Below, in pieces: positions 1 through 11,300 of a DNA stretch of 64,000 bases. Made by a program: the position numbers and the translations under genes. Each line of letters opens with the position of its first letter. The stretch's first letter is position 1. The DNA comes from Mimachlamys varia (Eukaryota > Mollusca > Bivalvia > Pectinida > Pectinidae). The notes below the pieces were generated by a model. That model worked only from the letters and a program-made list of their open reading frames with translations. It had not been told where the DNA came from and did no database searches. The stretch covers positions 20,062,001-20,126,000 of the forward strand of contig OX392545.1 in the NCBI GenBank assembly GCA_947623455.1, in the 5' to 3' direction.

Positions 1-379
1 GAAGTCTGCTACACCCTATCATGGAAGATGACGTAACACACACATATGCTGCACCTTTTTTATTTTAAGTTACATCCATGTAAACGTCATGTTCTCAAAA
101 TGAGAACTTGGGCATCAATCTCAGTCACAAGTAGACATATAAATGAGGATATTAAAAAACGTCTTCCCTCATACATGTATCATACAAGAGTACAGAATAT
201 CTCATTATAACTTCTATGTTTCCTTAATATCATAGTTAATACATTTTGCAATACTTCACGTACTGAAACCTTACATATTATAATAAAATGATATATGACC
301 TTATAATTCCGTAGCATTCGTCGTTTTACAGCTAATATACTTGAGTATGTAATACTGACGCAATTGTAGCTATACAATC

Positions 380-745
380 TTTAGACTAAATGCTTTAAGA
401 ACTTGATATTTTCATGGATGTGACAAAGGTTTACATGGCAGGTGTCGTCGATGAAGCAGATGACGCTTTCTTTTCCGGAGTAAATGATCTTAGTATCATA
501 GAAACAGACAAACAAACTTCGTTCAGGACGTAATTTAAAGGACTTAAATCAATCGAATATGTTCGTGCTATTTTGTCAATTTGCTCGCGTAATCTCAGAT
601 TCGACACCTGAACTTATTTTCTTGTGCTTTTACGAGTGTCCATGTAAATATTTCCTTTGCTCCTAATTTGCCTCTAATTTATTTAGCTTTGAGTTCGGAT
701 TATGGTTTTGTTGACGCTTTGGTATTCTCTGATATTTTTTATTAT
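380..745 (+). repeat. Dispersed repeat family R1, interrupted copy
   Basis: The first part (about 400-485) reads GGATGTGACAAAGGTTTACA and GGTGTCGTCGATGAAGCAGA; the second part (about 610-745) holds CTTGTGCTTTTACGAGT. Other copies lie at about 1150-1310, 14560-14760, 14990-15190 (reverse), 20985-21150, 28280-28580 and 33250-33420 (reverse). Unrelated sequence of about 120 nt splits this copy. No coding role is seen. Confidence 0.55.
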
Positions 746-1149
746 GCTAAATATTAACATGTAATTATGTCATTTCCTATTTCTTTACAATATTAATGTG
801 TAGATAAATTAGGCACAAGTCATGTAAATGACAAAATACATATGCATAAAACTTTTGCATACAGCGATAGTTTTTATGAAGACAACTGTGGTATAATTTA
901 ACTGCAGTTAAGTGTGTATGTATACGCATATTTTAACTAGCACATGTATTTAACTAACAAAGGAACTACGCGGAAGAATAGCCTATGGCTAAATATGTAT
1001 TTTATCCTCAGCAAATACCGTTTATTATCAGTAAAACCTTTACTTTTCAGTCGACATTTGAATTGTTTACGATTTAGTCTTACTTTTACTGTCCCGAATC
1101 ACATTAAAGTAATCAAACTATGATAAAAGACTTTACATCTTTGCCATAT

Positions 1150-1310
1150 TAAAGGCAAAGTCGGATTGGCGGAACACCTGGTCTTATTATAATGTGCTTT
1201 TCCAAGGGTCCTCATGTAAATTTATCCTTTGTTCCTATTTTGCCCCTTGTTTAATCGATCTTGAGTTTGGATTATGGATTTGTTGAAGCTTTGGCATTCT
1301 CTGATTTTTT
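1150..1310 (+). repeat. Dispersed repeat R1, partial copy
   Basis: Carries the second half of the R1 family (CCTGGTCTTATTATAATGTG to GAAGCTTTGGCATTCTCTGA), diverged from the copy at 28280-28580. Confidence 0.5.
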
Positions 1311-1317
1311 TATATGC

Positions 1318-1945
1318 AGTGAAAACTCGCTTAAGAACCACCTCATAATTAAGACACCTCACTATTAAGACCATTTCATTTCATTCCCGAAAAAAATCTT
1401 TTATATTACTTTGTATCTTAAGCTTCACTATTAAGACCACCTCAGTATTAAGACCACCTCACTATTAAGACCACCTCACTATTAAGACCACCTCACTATT
1501 AAGACCACCTCAGTATTAAGACCGCTTCATTTCATTCCCGAAAATATCTTTTATATATCTTTCTATCTCAAGCTTCAATATTAAGACCACCTCAGTATTA
1601 AGACCACCTCAGTATTAAGACCACCTCACTATTAAGACCAGTTTTGAAGTCCCAAATGCCACTTTTTCACAACGTTTCACCTCGCTACTCAGACCAACGA
1701 CAAAAAAAAAATTCACCTGGTGTGTATTCCACTGTCTACACCTGTCAAGTGTCAGACAAGTAAGCTGTGTTTTTGGTGTCAAATTATTAGCTAATCAGTT
1801 ACAATTACTGTATGTTTAACATTATACAGTCTAAACATTAGTTAATGGATCACGAAAACATGTCAAAACGTGGATTTCAGAGAAATGTGTCTGCATAGTC
1901 ACCTTCGAATTTCAGAGCATCCCGCTATTAAGACCATCCGTGATA
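1318..1945. repeat. Repeat element with CTATTAAGACCACCTCA minisatellite
   Basis: About a dozen copies of a 17-nt unit close to CCACCTCACTATTAAGA occupy 1340-1640, in two blocks separated by a duplicated ATTTCATTCCCGAAAA segment. The motif recurs once at about 1922, so the element may reach 1945. No coding frame is seen. Confidence 0.6.
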
Positions 1946-2299
1946 TTTCTTCTACAATATCGCTCACGTAATAACTCATTGCGATGCATTGAATACATAT
2001 ATTTTAAAAGATTTCATTTTTGGAGGATTGCTAATTCCACTCATACAACTACAAAATTACATAGAACACTGTTTATTAAACAGCCTGTGTAAAAGATAGT
2101 TAAGGGAAACTCTTTGGCAGATTTAGAATGGATTTGCTTCAGCAGTATTTGCCAGCATATCAATTCAACAATATCAATTGATGTCTTATCGATAAAAATG
2201 TAATAGAATAAAAAAAAAATAGAAAAAATATATATTTCCCCTGCTAACCCATCAATGCTCATATCCATATTTAGATATATGAATAAGATTGTAGTCCAA

Positions 2300-2504
2300 G
2301 ATTTATTTTGGGTTATTTAGTTTTACGTTCTATTTACAGCCATGGTCATTTGAGGACGTGTCAAGTTTTAAAGGTGGAAGAAAGCCGGAGAACACGGAGA
2401 AAAAACAACCGACCTACAGTTAGTACCTGACAACTCGCAACCCAGAGCTAAAGGGCTAGTGGTAGAATATCAGGACACATTAACCACTCGGCCACTGCGG
2501 CCAA
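2300..2504 (-). mobile_element. tRNA-derived SINE with target-site duplication
   Basis: On the minus strand the element begins GGCCGCAGTGGCCGAGTGG, a class-II (Leu/Ser-like) tRNA head whose TGGCCGAGTGG fits the RNA polymerase III A box; a B-box-like GGGTTGCGAG follows. The body then matches the element at 48188-48341. It is flanked by the 8-bp direct repeat TAGTCCAA (2292-2299 and 2505-2512). The right duplication arm has no insert at the matching place, so insertion came after the duplication. Confidence 0.7.
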
Positions 2505-3129
2505 TAGTCCAACATAATAGATAAATGTCCATAATTACATATATAAGTTACAATCAGTACGCTTTCTTACCATAAGAGTTTTAGCGCTAGAGTGATTTTA
2601 GTACTTTAATTAGATGTCATTTTCCAGTAGATAAATTATACACATTTTAAAGTATACATTGTCTATATTTCCAATGTATCAGTGAGGCGGCATTTCTTGT
2701 ATTTTAACCAATAAATATACTCTGCAAATTGTATAATCTAACATGTTTTATGAAATGAAATTAGACCTAGTTTGTAATGCATATGGAGCCTTGCGCATGT
2801 AAACAGGCGTTTAATCTTTACTTATACTTTTTTTCCATTATGATTTCTGGTATATATGATCCGACCATAAGGAACATATCGGAAAATTTGAAACAAGAAA
2901 TTCATTCAAAAAGACTGTGTGTTCTTCGTTCCTGAAAACACAAAACTAAAATGAACTTACAAGCTGACTTATGCTGGTGAAACATTTAATGAATACATGT
3001 AAGTTTACTTTTAATTTCTATTCAGTCACCCATCTAATACTAGCAGAAGAAATTTTAAAGACAACTGACATTCTCTGTTTTTTTAGTATAAAAGTAACAA
3101 ATATATCTCAATACAAAAACGTGTCTTAC

Positions 3130-3205
3130 CTTCAGATAACATAACAGATGCCGTCAAAATGATCATCTTTAACAGTAGAGAAATAGTTCCATTTGAGCGC
3201 AGCAT
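3130..3205 (-). CDS. First exon of a head-to-head CUB-Ig paralogue (signal peptide)
   Basis: On the minus strand, ATG at 3205 opens a 76-nt exon with the same length and phase (1) as exon 1 of the plus-strand gene. It reads MLRSNGTISLLLKMI, then a hydrophobic stretch ending in VMLSE, with the donor GTAAGA. The two signal peptides share R-S-x-x-x-x-S-L-L-L-K and end in L-S-E-G. Upstream promoter and downstream intron also align (see the inverted duplication). The remaining exons must lie to the left of the window, unless this is a truncated relic. Confidence is moderate because only one short exon is seen. Confidence 0.55.
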
Positions 3206-3262
3206 TTTCAAGTTACAAATGGTCATTTATCATTTGCGAGTGTGTATATATCTTCTTATGCA

Positions 3263-3273
3263 CTTTTTAAATA
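3263..3273 (-). promoter_or_regulatory. Degenerate TATA-like element of the left paralogue
   Basis: On the minus strand the sequence TATTTAAAAAG aligns with the TATA box of the right copy and lies about 58 nt before the ATG at 3205. It is one or two changes away from a consensus TATA box. Confidence 0.35.
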
Positions 3274-3984
3274 TTACGCTATTAAGACCCATGAGGCCCA
3301 TGAGGGGATATCTGATATGGGACATCATAGTATTTTCAGAACATTAGTTTTCGTCTTTGTAAAATATGAATTATCAATTAACACATCTATTAATCAAGTC
3401 TCAAAGAAACAACGACGCCATCATTGTTACTATATAGCAGTGGAAATCGAGAAAAAAAATCACTGGATGTATCATGAGAGGCGACTTACGTGTATCGTTG
3501 GAGGCGCCTAACGTGGGGACCCAGTGTACCCTTTTTTCAGGCTCAGAAGCTCAATAAATCACCCTTGCATCATTTGCAATATCATTAACGTACTTAGTTT
3601 AGCGTATAACTGAAAATAAACAGATAACCACAATGATGAATTCGCCCACTCACACTACCTGCTGTGGAAAATAATATACAGAAAATCGCTAAAATATGTA
3701 AGTTTTGTAATTTTAAAGCATCTCGCTTCGTCCTGTTGCATTTTATTTCCTTATGTCCCACTTTTTTTGCTTTAGGGCCGCAACATAAATGAGTACATTA
3801 ATAGCCTGTGGAAAGATTCAAATCGTGAAAATGTTCATATTTGAACTATCGTTACTCCAATCCGCAATGGACGGAGTGGCCGACTGATAGACACTCCGTT
3901 TAACGCACGAAGGTAAGTGTAAACAGTATTTCATTGAGTATCATGAATTTATTACATTTTTGCCAGTGAAATATAGAAAATTAT

Positions 3985-4330
3985 CAAACTGAAAAAACAT
4001 ATATTTTCACTGCAGTGATGAGCAGTGAAAATATAAGATTTTGCCGTGAAAATATAAGATTTTGCAGTGAAAATATACGGCTTTTTCAGTGAAACGTGAA
4101 AAAGTGACCCGACAATAAAATACCACCCGGGTCATTATTCTACGTTGCAAAAGTTACCCGGGGTCGTTATTTAACAGTAGAAATCTTACACGACCATCTG
4201 TAGAAAAATGACCTCTTTCGATTTATCCGTAATTCGGCCCGTGAAAAAGTGACCCGCCGTAGCTTTCAACGGTGGGTGGTTTTCAACTGGGTCATTTTTT
4301 TCACGTCACACCGAAACTTTTGTATGAGTT
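3985..4330. repeat. Short repeats of AGTGAAAATATA and GTGAAAAAGTGACCCG
   Basis: Three close copies of GTGAAAATATAAGATTTTGC lie at 4025-4080, then two copies of GTGAAAAAGTGACCCG at about 4098 and 4244. A related stretch (AGTGACCCGACCGATTTTAT) recurs at about 6310. This is probably non-coding mobile-element debris in the spacer between the two divergent promoters. Confidence 0.4.
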
Positions 4331-4649
4331 GTTCCCCTTGATAGGATCTTGGAGGCTCGCCATTGTTGTCGTCTGCCAGAACTTGTCTCTTGGGGAAAGA
4401 TGGTCTTGAAGAAATGGCATCAATAGTACATATTGATAGGAACTGCTGCAGGATTAAATATGAAATGAATTGAAAGATGAGAATGGTTCAACTTTTCCGA
4501 TCAGCTTATCCCAATCAGCTGTGTACTGGACCCGATCGGTTGTGATTTCGACGGATTACAGTAGACTTAGCTTCTTTGCAACAGGCAAGTAGACCAAGAA
4601 AAAATAATGAAAGTATCTTAGTCCTCTTTCAAAATGTAATAAAAAGAAA

Positions 4650-4800
4650 ATTCAATGGTTTGCCGTTTAATATCAAATATATTTCACTTGTATGGCAGAT
4701 TTTTTTTATATTTTCACTCGTGCTACGCACAAGTGAAAATATAAAAAAAATCTGCCATACTAGTGAAATATATTCGATATTAAACGGCAAACCATTGAAT
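4650..4800. mobile_element. Palindromic miniature element (hairpin)
   Basis: Two near-perfect arms of about 73 nt, from ATTCAATGGTTTGCCG to its complement CGGCAAACCATTGAAT, meet at a very short loop (GTGCTACGCAC). A single-strand transcript would fold into one long hairpin. There is no protein-coding capacity. Confidence 0.75.
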
Positions 4801-5159
4801 ATCCTCTATATACAATACAATACAAAATGAGATATTATGAAAGATTTGGAATCAATCTATTTCCCTCTGAATATAAGCTTACTTGAATCGTATGTATAGT
4901 GGTAAAATAGGCCTAACGAACATTGTTTTGTAATAGTAATGAAGAGATTGTTGACAAAAAGCAGTAAAAGGTAAAAACGTAGTTCACAGTAAGGTCAGTT
5001 TTGAATGTCATTCTTGAACATGGGGGGAATGCACATAATTATCAGCAATTTGCTCGAGATACAAAAAAAGGCAGCACGGTTGAAAGGTCTGGGTAGATGT
5101 TAGAGTATATATGCTGTAGCACTCCATTGATGTTGTACAATAAAAGATACCAATCAATC

Positions 5160-6460
5160 AATCCGTTAATTTATTTATATCAGTGTCAAATATCTTAATC
5201 CATAAACAGATAAAATATACAATATTGTTTGTCTTAAAAATAAAATATCAAGCTACGTTAGGGTAATTCAAGCATTACAAAATACCGTTGAAAGAAGGAA
5301 ACAACTACATACAGAAGATAATTTATCTTTCCATCACCATCACAGGCATATAAACATGAATATATATTAGCTAGGAGAAATAGGTCTAGTAGATAGCGCC
5401 TGATACAACAGCTCATGTAAATTCCTCAAAATTGTATAATAAGGTCAAAGGTCGTTATAGTAACACATGCGTGCATAAACAGAGCTGCTTCTCCTGGCTA
5501 TATTGTCTTCATTTGTTTTCGTTCGGAATTCCAGTGGAGAAACCGACCGAAACACGTCATACTCGAACTTCGTGTTATTCCGGAAAGATGGCAGATTAAC
5601 GCAACTTGTTGTGTCCGTTGAAAGCTTTTTTTTGGGGGGGAGGGGTAAAACTATCATCAGATCATGACCCTTATTTCAGATTCTTGTGTAACGATGTGAG
5701 AATAAAATATGCATTTTAAACAGATTGGCCTTTGTATTTTTCATATTATAATCTGCAAAGCGCTTTAGGGTGTTTATGATAGTTATATAACGCACTATAT
5801 CAAATGTTGTAAATTGTTTTATTGGTGGCATTCGATCTGGTAAGGATTGCTAATGTTTTTTCATTAACTCATTTTCTCTTTCGGAAACTATCGGTGTAAA
5901 TATTTGTGTTATTTATTACAAAGTTTGCGATTGAGTTTGTTCTTTGTATGGTGTAAGTTGTAATGAGAATGAGCTGTTGTATTAACTATGCCAACCTCTA
6001 ATTGGGAAAAGTCAAATACATTTTCATGAGTAGATGAGCTAAAGAACATTTTTAACTCACTATTATAAAACTTTATTACGGCTCTATTACGTAAGTACTG
6101 GGAAGAGCATAGTCGTCTCCATGGCAGGTGTAAAGATCTTTCATGTAATCTAAGAAGGTATTTCAAATCCTTACTTAAGACAGGGTGTCAGATTGTTCAG
6201 TTTAAAAATACAGCCTTTTTAATCGTGTGTACGTGTAGCAGGATTTAAGATTGACACACTTGATAATTATAAGACGAATATGATCTTTCCGTCAAACTGG
6301 AGTTTTTAGAGTGACCCGACCGATTTTATTGTCGCACAATTTACCCTACAAGTGAAATGTTAAATATGTGTTATTGTACAAGTAAATTCAGGCCTATTAT
6401 ATATCCGATTATACTGATGCAAGGGTTTTAGAAAGCTGGAGAACCGGTTATACATCCTCT
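5160..6460. other. Inter-promoter spacer without a recognised gene
   Basis: No convincing exon, promoter or known repeat could be identified here. Short open frames (for example 5445-5657 and 5909-6166 on the minus strand) have no splice or domain support. Confidence 0.4.
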
Positions 6461-6719
6461 CGCGGACATTTCAAATGTCAGCGGAAATGACGCTGATAGA
6501 AAGACTAGATAGTTGTTTAGCCATATGTGAGGCCCAAGATGAGAGATACATCATGTGTTTAATAAAAAGACACATCATTGAGTCTAACTGGATTTTATCC
6601 AGTATCTGTTATCTTGTTTCAGGTACGTGTTTTTTTAACACAACATTAGTGTCTGCGCTGTTAAATTGTCCTGCGTCCGTCGTCCTTTCCTCGTCCTTCT
6701 TACATTAATTATTATGACC

Positions 6720-7260
6720 ACTATTTCTTGAGAAATACTGGGATGTATCATTCTCAGATGTCTTTTCTGACTTGGAACTGATCAGAAAAAAATTGGCTGA
6801 ATGAAGACCATCTTGGATTTTGATAATGAAAGTTTGTTACCGCTATGTCTCAAATTCTACGTAAAGGTTCTCTTTGGTCTCCTATTGTAATCTTTCGATT
6901 TTAGAACTGATCGGAAAAATGGAAAAAAAAACCTGTAAAACAGATATATTGGATTTTGATAATGAAACATTTGTTACTGTTACATCTAGGAAAGCAATGA
7001 ATAGATTTTTCTCAAATTTTACAAGACGTTCGCATCGGTTGCATTTTTTTTACTCTTTTGATTTTAGAACTGATCGAAAAAAAAAATAGCGGACAGACGG
7101 CCATCTAGGATTTAGATCATTGAAAATTGTTTCCACTATTTCATATCCTGTTTATCCTTGGTTACTAGTGTGGTTCTTTTGATTTCGACTGATTGGAAAA
7201 GCAATATGGATAGCAAGCGGCCGTCTTTGATTTTGTCAAAGGAATTCGCACTAGCATCCT
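6720..7260. repeat. Diverged tandem array, unit about 180 bp
   Basis: Three to four copies carry the order AACTGATCGGAAAA, a GGCCATCT-like segment with GGATTTTGATAATGAAA, and then a TTTCTCAAATTTTAC-like segment. The same family forms the array at 15290-16190. Confidence 0.55.
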
Positions 7261-8177
7261 TATCAGGGGTTTACTATTAATTCTTTGTCATCTGGTTCTC
7301 CATGTTTGTTACCTGTGCATGTGAAAGATGAAATCTGTTTTGTGTGTAGTTGATGTCTTCTTTCAACGGTGTTAAATAACACATATCTATCTGAGACTTT
7401 ATTGTATATTAGATGTGACACTGAAACAAATGAATTATTTGACTGATTGAATGGTATCATTTATAATACAACCTCAATTGAATACAACAACACAGATACT
7501 GCAACATCCACGTCAGACAATTTTACACTCCACCTGGGAGCAAGAAACTAGAGTCTCTACCAGTCGGTCCATTGCTGACTGAAATAACAATACGATTTGA
7601 TATGACGTTTCTTTTTATTGAAAATAGCAACGTACTATTAATGTACTCAATTCCATTGGAGTTGAAAAGCAGAACGTAAGGCGCTTAAAAAGAGAAGGCA
7701 GTCAGATGGAGAGGAAAGTACCCATTTTAATGGTTATCTTATTATAGCAATATCTATACATTGATGAGAGTATTGTGAGTGACTAAACGTATCATTGCTC
7801 TTATCCGTTTAACCTCGGTTAAGCGTTGAAGTGAGTACGTTGATGGTGTGTTGCAAATGATGCAGGTGTGCAGTAGACGTATTCGGGTCACTTCTGTGAG
7901 CCCTGTTAGAGAGTTCAACAGCACAGAGGGTTCCTATATTAGTCGCCTACCTCGATACACGTAAGTCGCCTCTTGTCTCCATCCCAATTGATGCATGGTT
8001 AAAATGACGTCATCGTCTTTTTTTTATAACATTAATAAAAATGTTTATTGACATTTCATTTTTACAATGACGAGAACTGGTTTTCTGGGAGTATTTGAAC
8101 AAACCTACGATGTCCCAAAATCAGATATTCAGCGAGAAGTTCCCCCTCGTGGGCCTCATGTATCCTTAAAAGATTCA

Positions 8178-8187
8178 TATATAAAAG
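8178..8187 (+). promoter_or_regulatory. TATA box of the CUB-Ig gene
   Basis: TATATAAAAG, a consensus TATA box, lies 49 nt before the ATG at 8236. Transcription would start near 8205-8215 and give a 5' leader of only about 25 nt. In the inverted copy the aligned element is the weaker TATTTAAAAA. Confidence 0.6.
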
Positions 8188-8235
8188 TGGACATATACAC
8201 ACTCACAAATGATAAATGACAATCGTAGTTTGAAA

Positions 8236-8311
8236 ATGGTTTGCCGAAGTGGATTTATGTCTCTGCTGTTAAAAGTGGTTATTTGGATAACTTTTTTTAT
8301 TTTATCTGAAG
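8236..8311 (+). CDS. CUB-Ig gene exon 1: signal peptide
   Basis: ATG at 8236 opens a 76-nt coding exon. It reads MVCRSGFMSLLLKVV, then a hydrophobic run ending in FFILSE, and stops at a GTAAGA donor in phase 1. This is a typical secretion signal. The start is chosen because a clean TATA box lies 49 nt upstream and because an exon of identical length and phase is found in the inverted copy at 3130-3205. Confidence 0.75.
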
Positions 8312-11300
8312 GTAAGAAAGGTTTTTTTTAATGTAAGGCCTAGCATAATCGTTACGTTTATACCTTAAATACAAAGAATGGCATTTATCTTTAAATGTTT
8401 CGATTGTATTTAAAGTTTGATTGAAAACGTATTTTATTTAAACAATTATATATTTTCACTAACATATCTACTCGTAAGTCTTGCTGCGTCCGCTCGGCAG
8501 GTCATGGAATATTTTATTTTTGTATTTTTAGGAGCTGAAAAAACACAATCTCTGTGGAAGAATTTCTGGTTCCAAATTAATTTTCCGATATCGTTCTAAT
8601 AGTCGGATCATATATACCAGAGGCAATACTAAGTAAAATAATTAGTCAAGTTTAGTCCATATACGTATACATGTAATTATACACTAGCTCAGATTTTGTT
8701 GTTTGAAATATAGTTTATACTAATTGCGGAATATATTTACTGGTTGAAAATACCAGAATGGCCGCTCCGTATATTCACTCACACAAAGGCAATATAGAAA
8801 GATTTTATTAAAATTAAATGTATAATTTATCTACTGGAAAGTGACATCTAATTAAAGAACTGATATCACTGAAGTGCATAGGACTCACACAACTAAATAA
8901 TTTACTATATGTTATTACTAAGCTTTAGAGCTAATAACTTTAATATTTGAAGTTCAACACTAGTGATAACTGCCTGGATTCACAGATACATACATGGCAA
9001 AGACTTCAAATGACATTTTATCAGAAGTTTCGTGGCATTTTAGCTCGCTACGGGCGTCTGCTTCGGACAACTGGAAATTTACATATCAAACCAGTGAATT
9101 TGGACGGGAACACCCTCTGACTTTTGACCCCATATCAATCCGCCATCACATATCAAAATCTACCAAAAGTATACATTTTTGTAAAGTTAAATACCTATAG
9201 ATTTCATTCAATGCAGAATATGTCAACAATTACCTATTTAGATTATTAAGAATCACTGTACTTAGCCGGAACAAATTTTCGGTAGGGACTACAAACGTAT
9301 GAAACACTTCGTGATAGGCTGATTTAGTTGTGTGATTCATTTAAACTCCCAAGTTAGGGAAGCGAACTGATTGTAACATGGATGTAATTGTGGCCGTATT
9401 TACTGTGTTGGACTATCAACTTACTTATATATAAATCAATTATGGACCTTTGCTGAGGTCATTATGGTGTTAGATTCTTCCAGGTTGGTATAACTCCATA
9501 TTGACTGAATCAAAAGTACTTAATTTTTATATTAGATGTGAAACTTGTTTGCAAAAGACATAAATTGCATTATATCTGTCTTGATAAAGAATGAAATTTA
9601 CAGTTGTATGCATGGGTGCTATAACGTCACAATAATTATTACGTCACACGTGCAATATTGACTCGGTGTTTCTAAAACTAGAAACATCAGGTCGATATAA
9701 CATATATGGACCTCCATGTGACCATATTTTAGCCAATGAGAATTGAGAAAAGACAGACCACATCTACTATATCAGAATATGGATATGCACATTGATGTGT
9801 TCGCAGGGAAAATAGGTATGTTGTTCTATTATGGTTTTACTGAAAATATATCAATTAATATTGTTGAATTGATAAGCTGCTGAAACAAATACATTCAAAA
9901 TTTGTCAAAGATTCCCCCAAGACATCTTACACGCAGGTTGTTTAATAAACAACGTGTTCTTATATGTACTTGTATCTGTCGCTTTATCAGCCCCTCGAAT
10001 TGGAATCATGTAAACAGCAAGTATTCCAGCATATCAATGAATCAACGATACATCGAAGAATATTTATTCATGTAAAGAGATATGAGTTGAAAAAGGGACT
10101 GCTTTATGTAATGAAATTTGTCCTTTGATTAAATAGCATATTTTGATTTTTTAGGGGCGGATTCCTCAAGCATATGCCCAGGACAAACGAATCATGTGAC
10201 GTCATCAGAAAATTACACTGAAGTTAGCATCAATCGACGGCTCAGGTATCACATCTAGCAATAATCCCTCCAGGGACCTTGGCGCCCAACATTCCCTCCG
10301 GGGACCTTGGCGCCCAACATTCTCTCCAGGGACCTTGGCGCCTAACATTCCCTCCGGGGACCATGGTGCCCAACATTCCTTCCAGGGACCTTGGCGCCCA
10401 ACATTCCCTCCGGGGACTATGGCGCCCAACATTCCCTCAGGGGACCGTGGCGCCCAACATTCCCTCCAGGGACCATGTCGCCCCACATTCCCTTCTTTCT
10501 TCTCATTTTGTCTCAATAAGTTAACTATGAGGAGTCCATTTAAGAAAAGATAATTATCGTTGTATTTTTTAAATAGTCATTAACTGTCAAATCTTGGATA
10601 GCCGCCTGTCAGGTATTCTGATCAGTTTCCAAATAAAAAAGGCACATATCAAAATCCAAATTTGCCTAGGTCGGGAGGGTTTTGGAGTTTTTTGTAGACC
10701 CAAGAGTGATATTTAATCGTATCCAAGGAAAAGCTATTTGTAGAAACCGATTAGGATTTATCTGGTGTAACAGAGTGTAGCTTTGTACGAAATCACGAAT
10801 TTAGAGAACGCTACGTATATTGTTACGCTTAACGATTGGTAGTCCGCAAGAAATATAGTTTAAACCGCGCTTTAAAATAAAATTGAATTTGAGATTGGTC
10901 TAATATTATATGTTTTCATTTGTATTTGTATCCAATATATTTGTGGCATAGAAAGGGCGCGCTATATCATCAGTGCAGTCATGACATAATACCAGGCCCC
11001 GGTTTCATCAACGTTCCTTAAGATTTTTAAGATACATTTCGACACAGTTTTGAATTATTTTATTGTTAAGGATATAAATAGGGGGTACAGTCTCTTCAGA
11101 TGTTTTGCATAATAATTTGGATATACATTTAATCACATACATGTATCATATATCATTGGAAAGGTTATTAAATTTTCTATAAAGTGAACATATAATTATA
11201 GTGTTAAAGTAATTCATAATTGCATAATAGTATATAATATAAAAAATGACTGGCACTTTTGAATTTGGATCTTCTTTCACATTTTCTTACAAAAACTGAC

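Larger units (their letters stand above)
2040..3700 (-). repeat. Left arm of a diverged inverted duplication (promoter, exon 1, intron 1)
   Basis: Read on the minus strand, this stretch aligns over many blocks with 7700-9965 on the plus strand. Shared blocks include the region around the block at 3478-3498, the upstream GGGCCTCATG at about 3290, exon 1, the intron block TTTATCTACTGGAAA near 2620-2640, and the block starting ATGGATATG at 2268. The arms are clearly diverged with small gaps, so the duplication is not recent. A SINE has inserted into this arm only. Confidence 0.7.
7700..9965 (+). repeat. Right arm of the inverted duplication
   Basis: Partner of 2040-3700. It holds the promoter and TATA box, exon 1 (8236-8311) and most of intron 1 of the CUB-Ig gene. 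The matching blocks occur in the same order and the opposite orientation, for example GTTGCAAATGATGCA at about 7850 and TTTATCTACTGGAAA near 8826. About 4 kb of unrelated sequence separates the arms. Confidence 0.7.

Noticed and set aside
1..52. Possible exon 2 of the left CUB-Ig paralogue on the minus strand (reads GAAYVCVTSSSM)
   Set aside because: It has the right phase and a faint likeness to the right gene's exon 2, but the acceptor has no pyrimidine tract and the sequence runs off the window.
6475..6708. Plus-strand frame MSAEMTLIERLDSCLAICEA, exon-like with a GTTTCAG/GTACGTG end
   Set aside because: The peptide looks helical and the donor is fair, but no partner exon, promoter or family could be found; left out as unproven.
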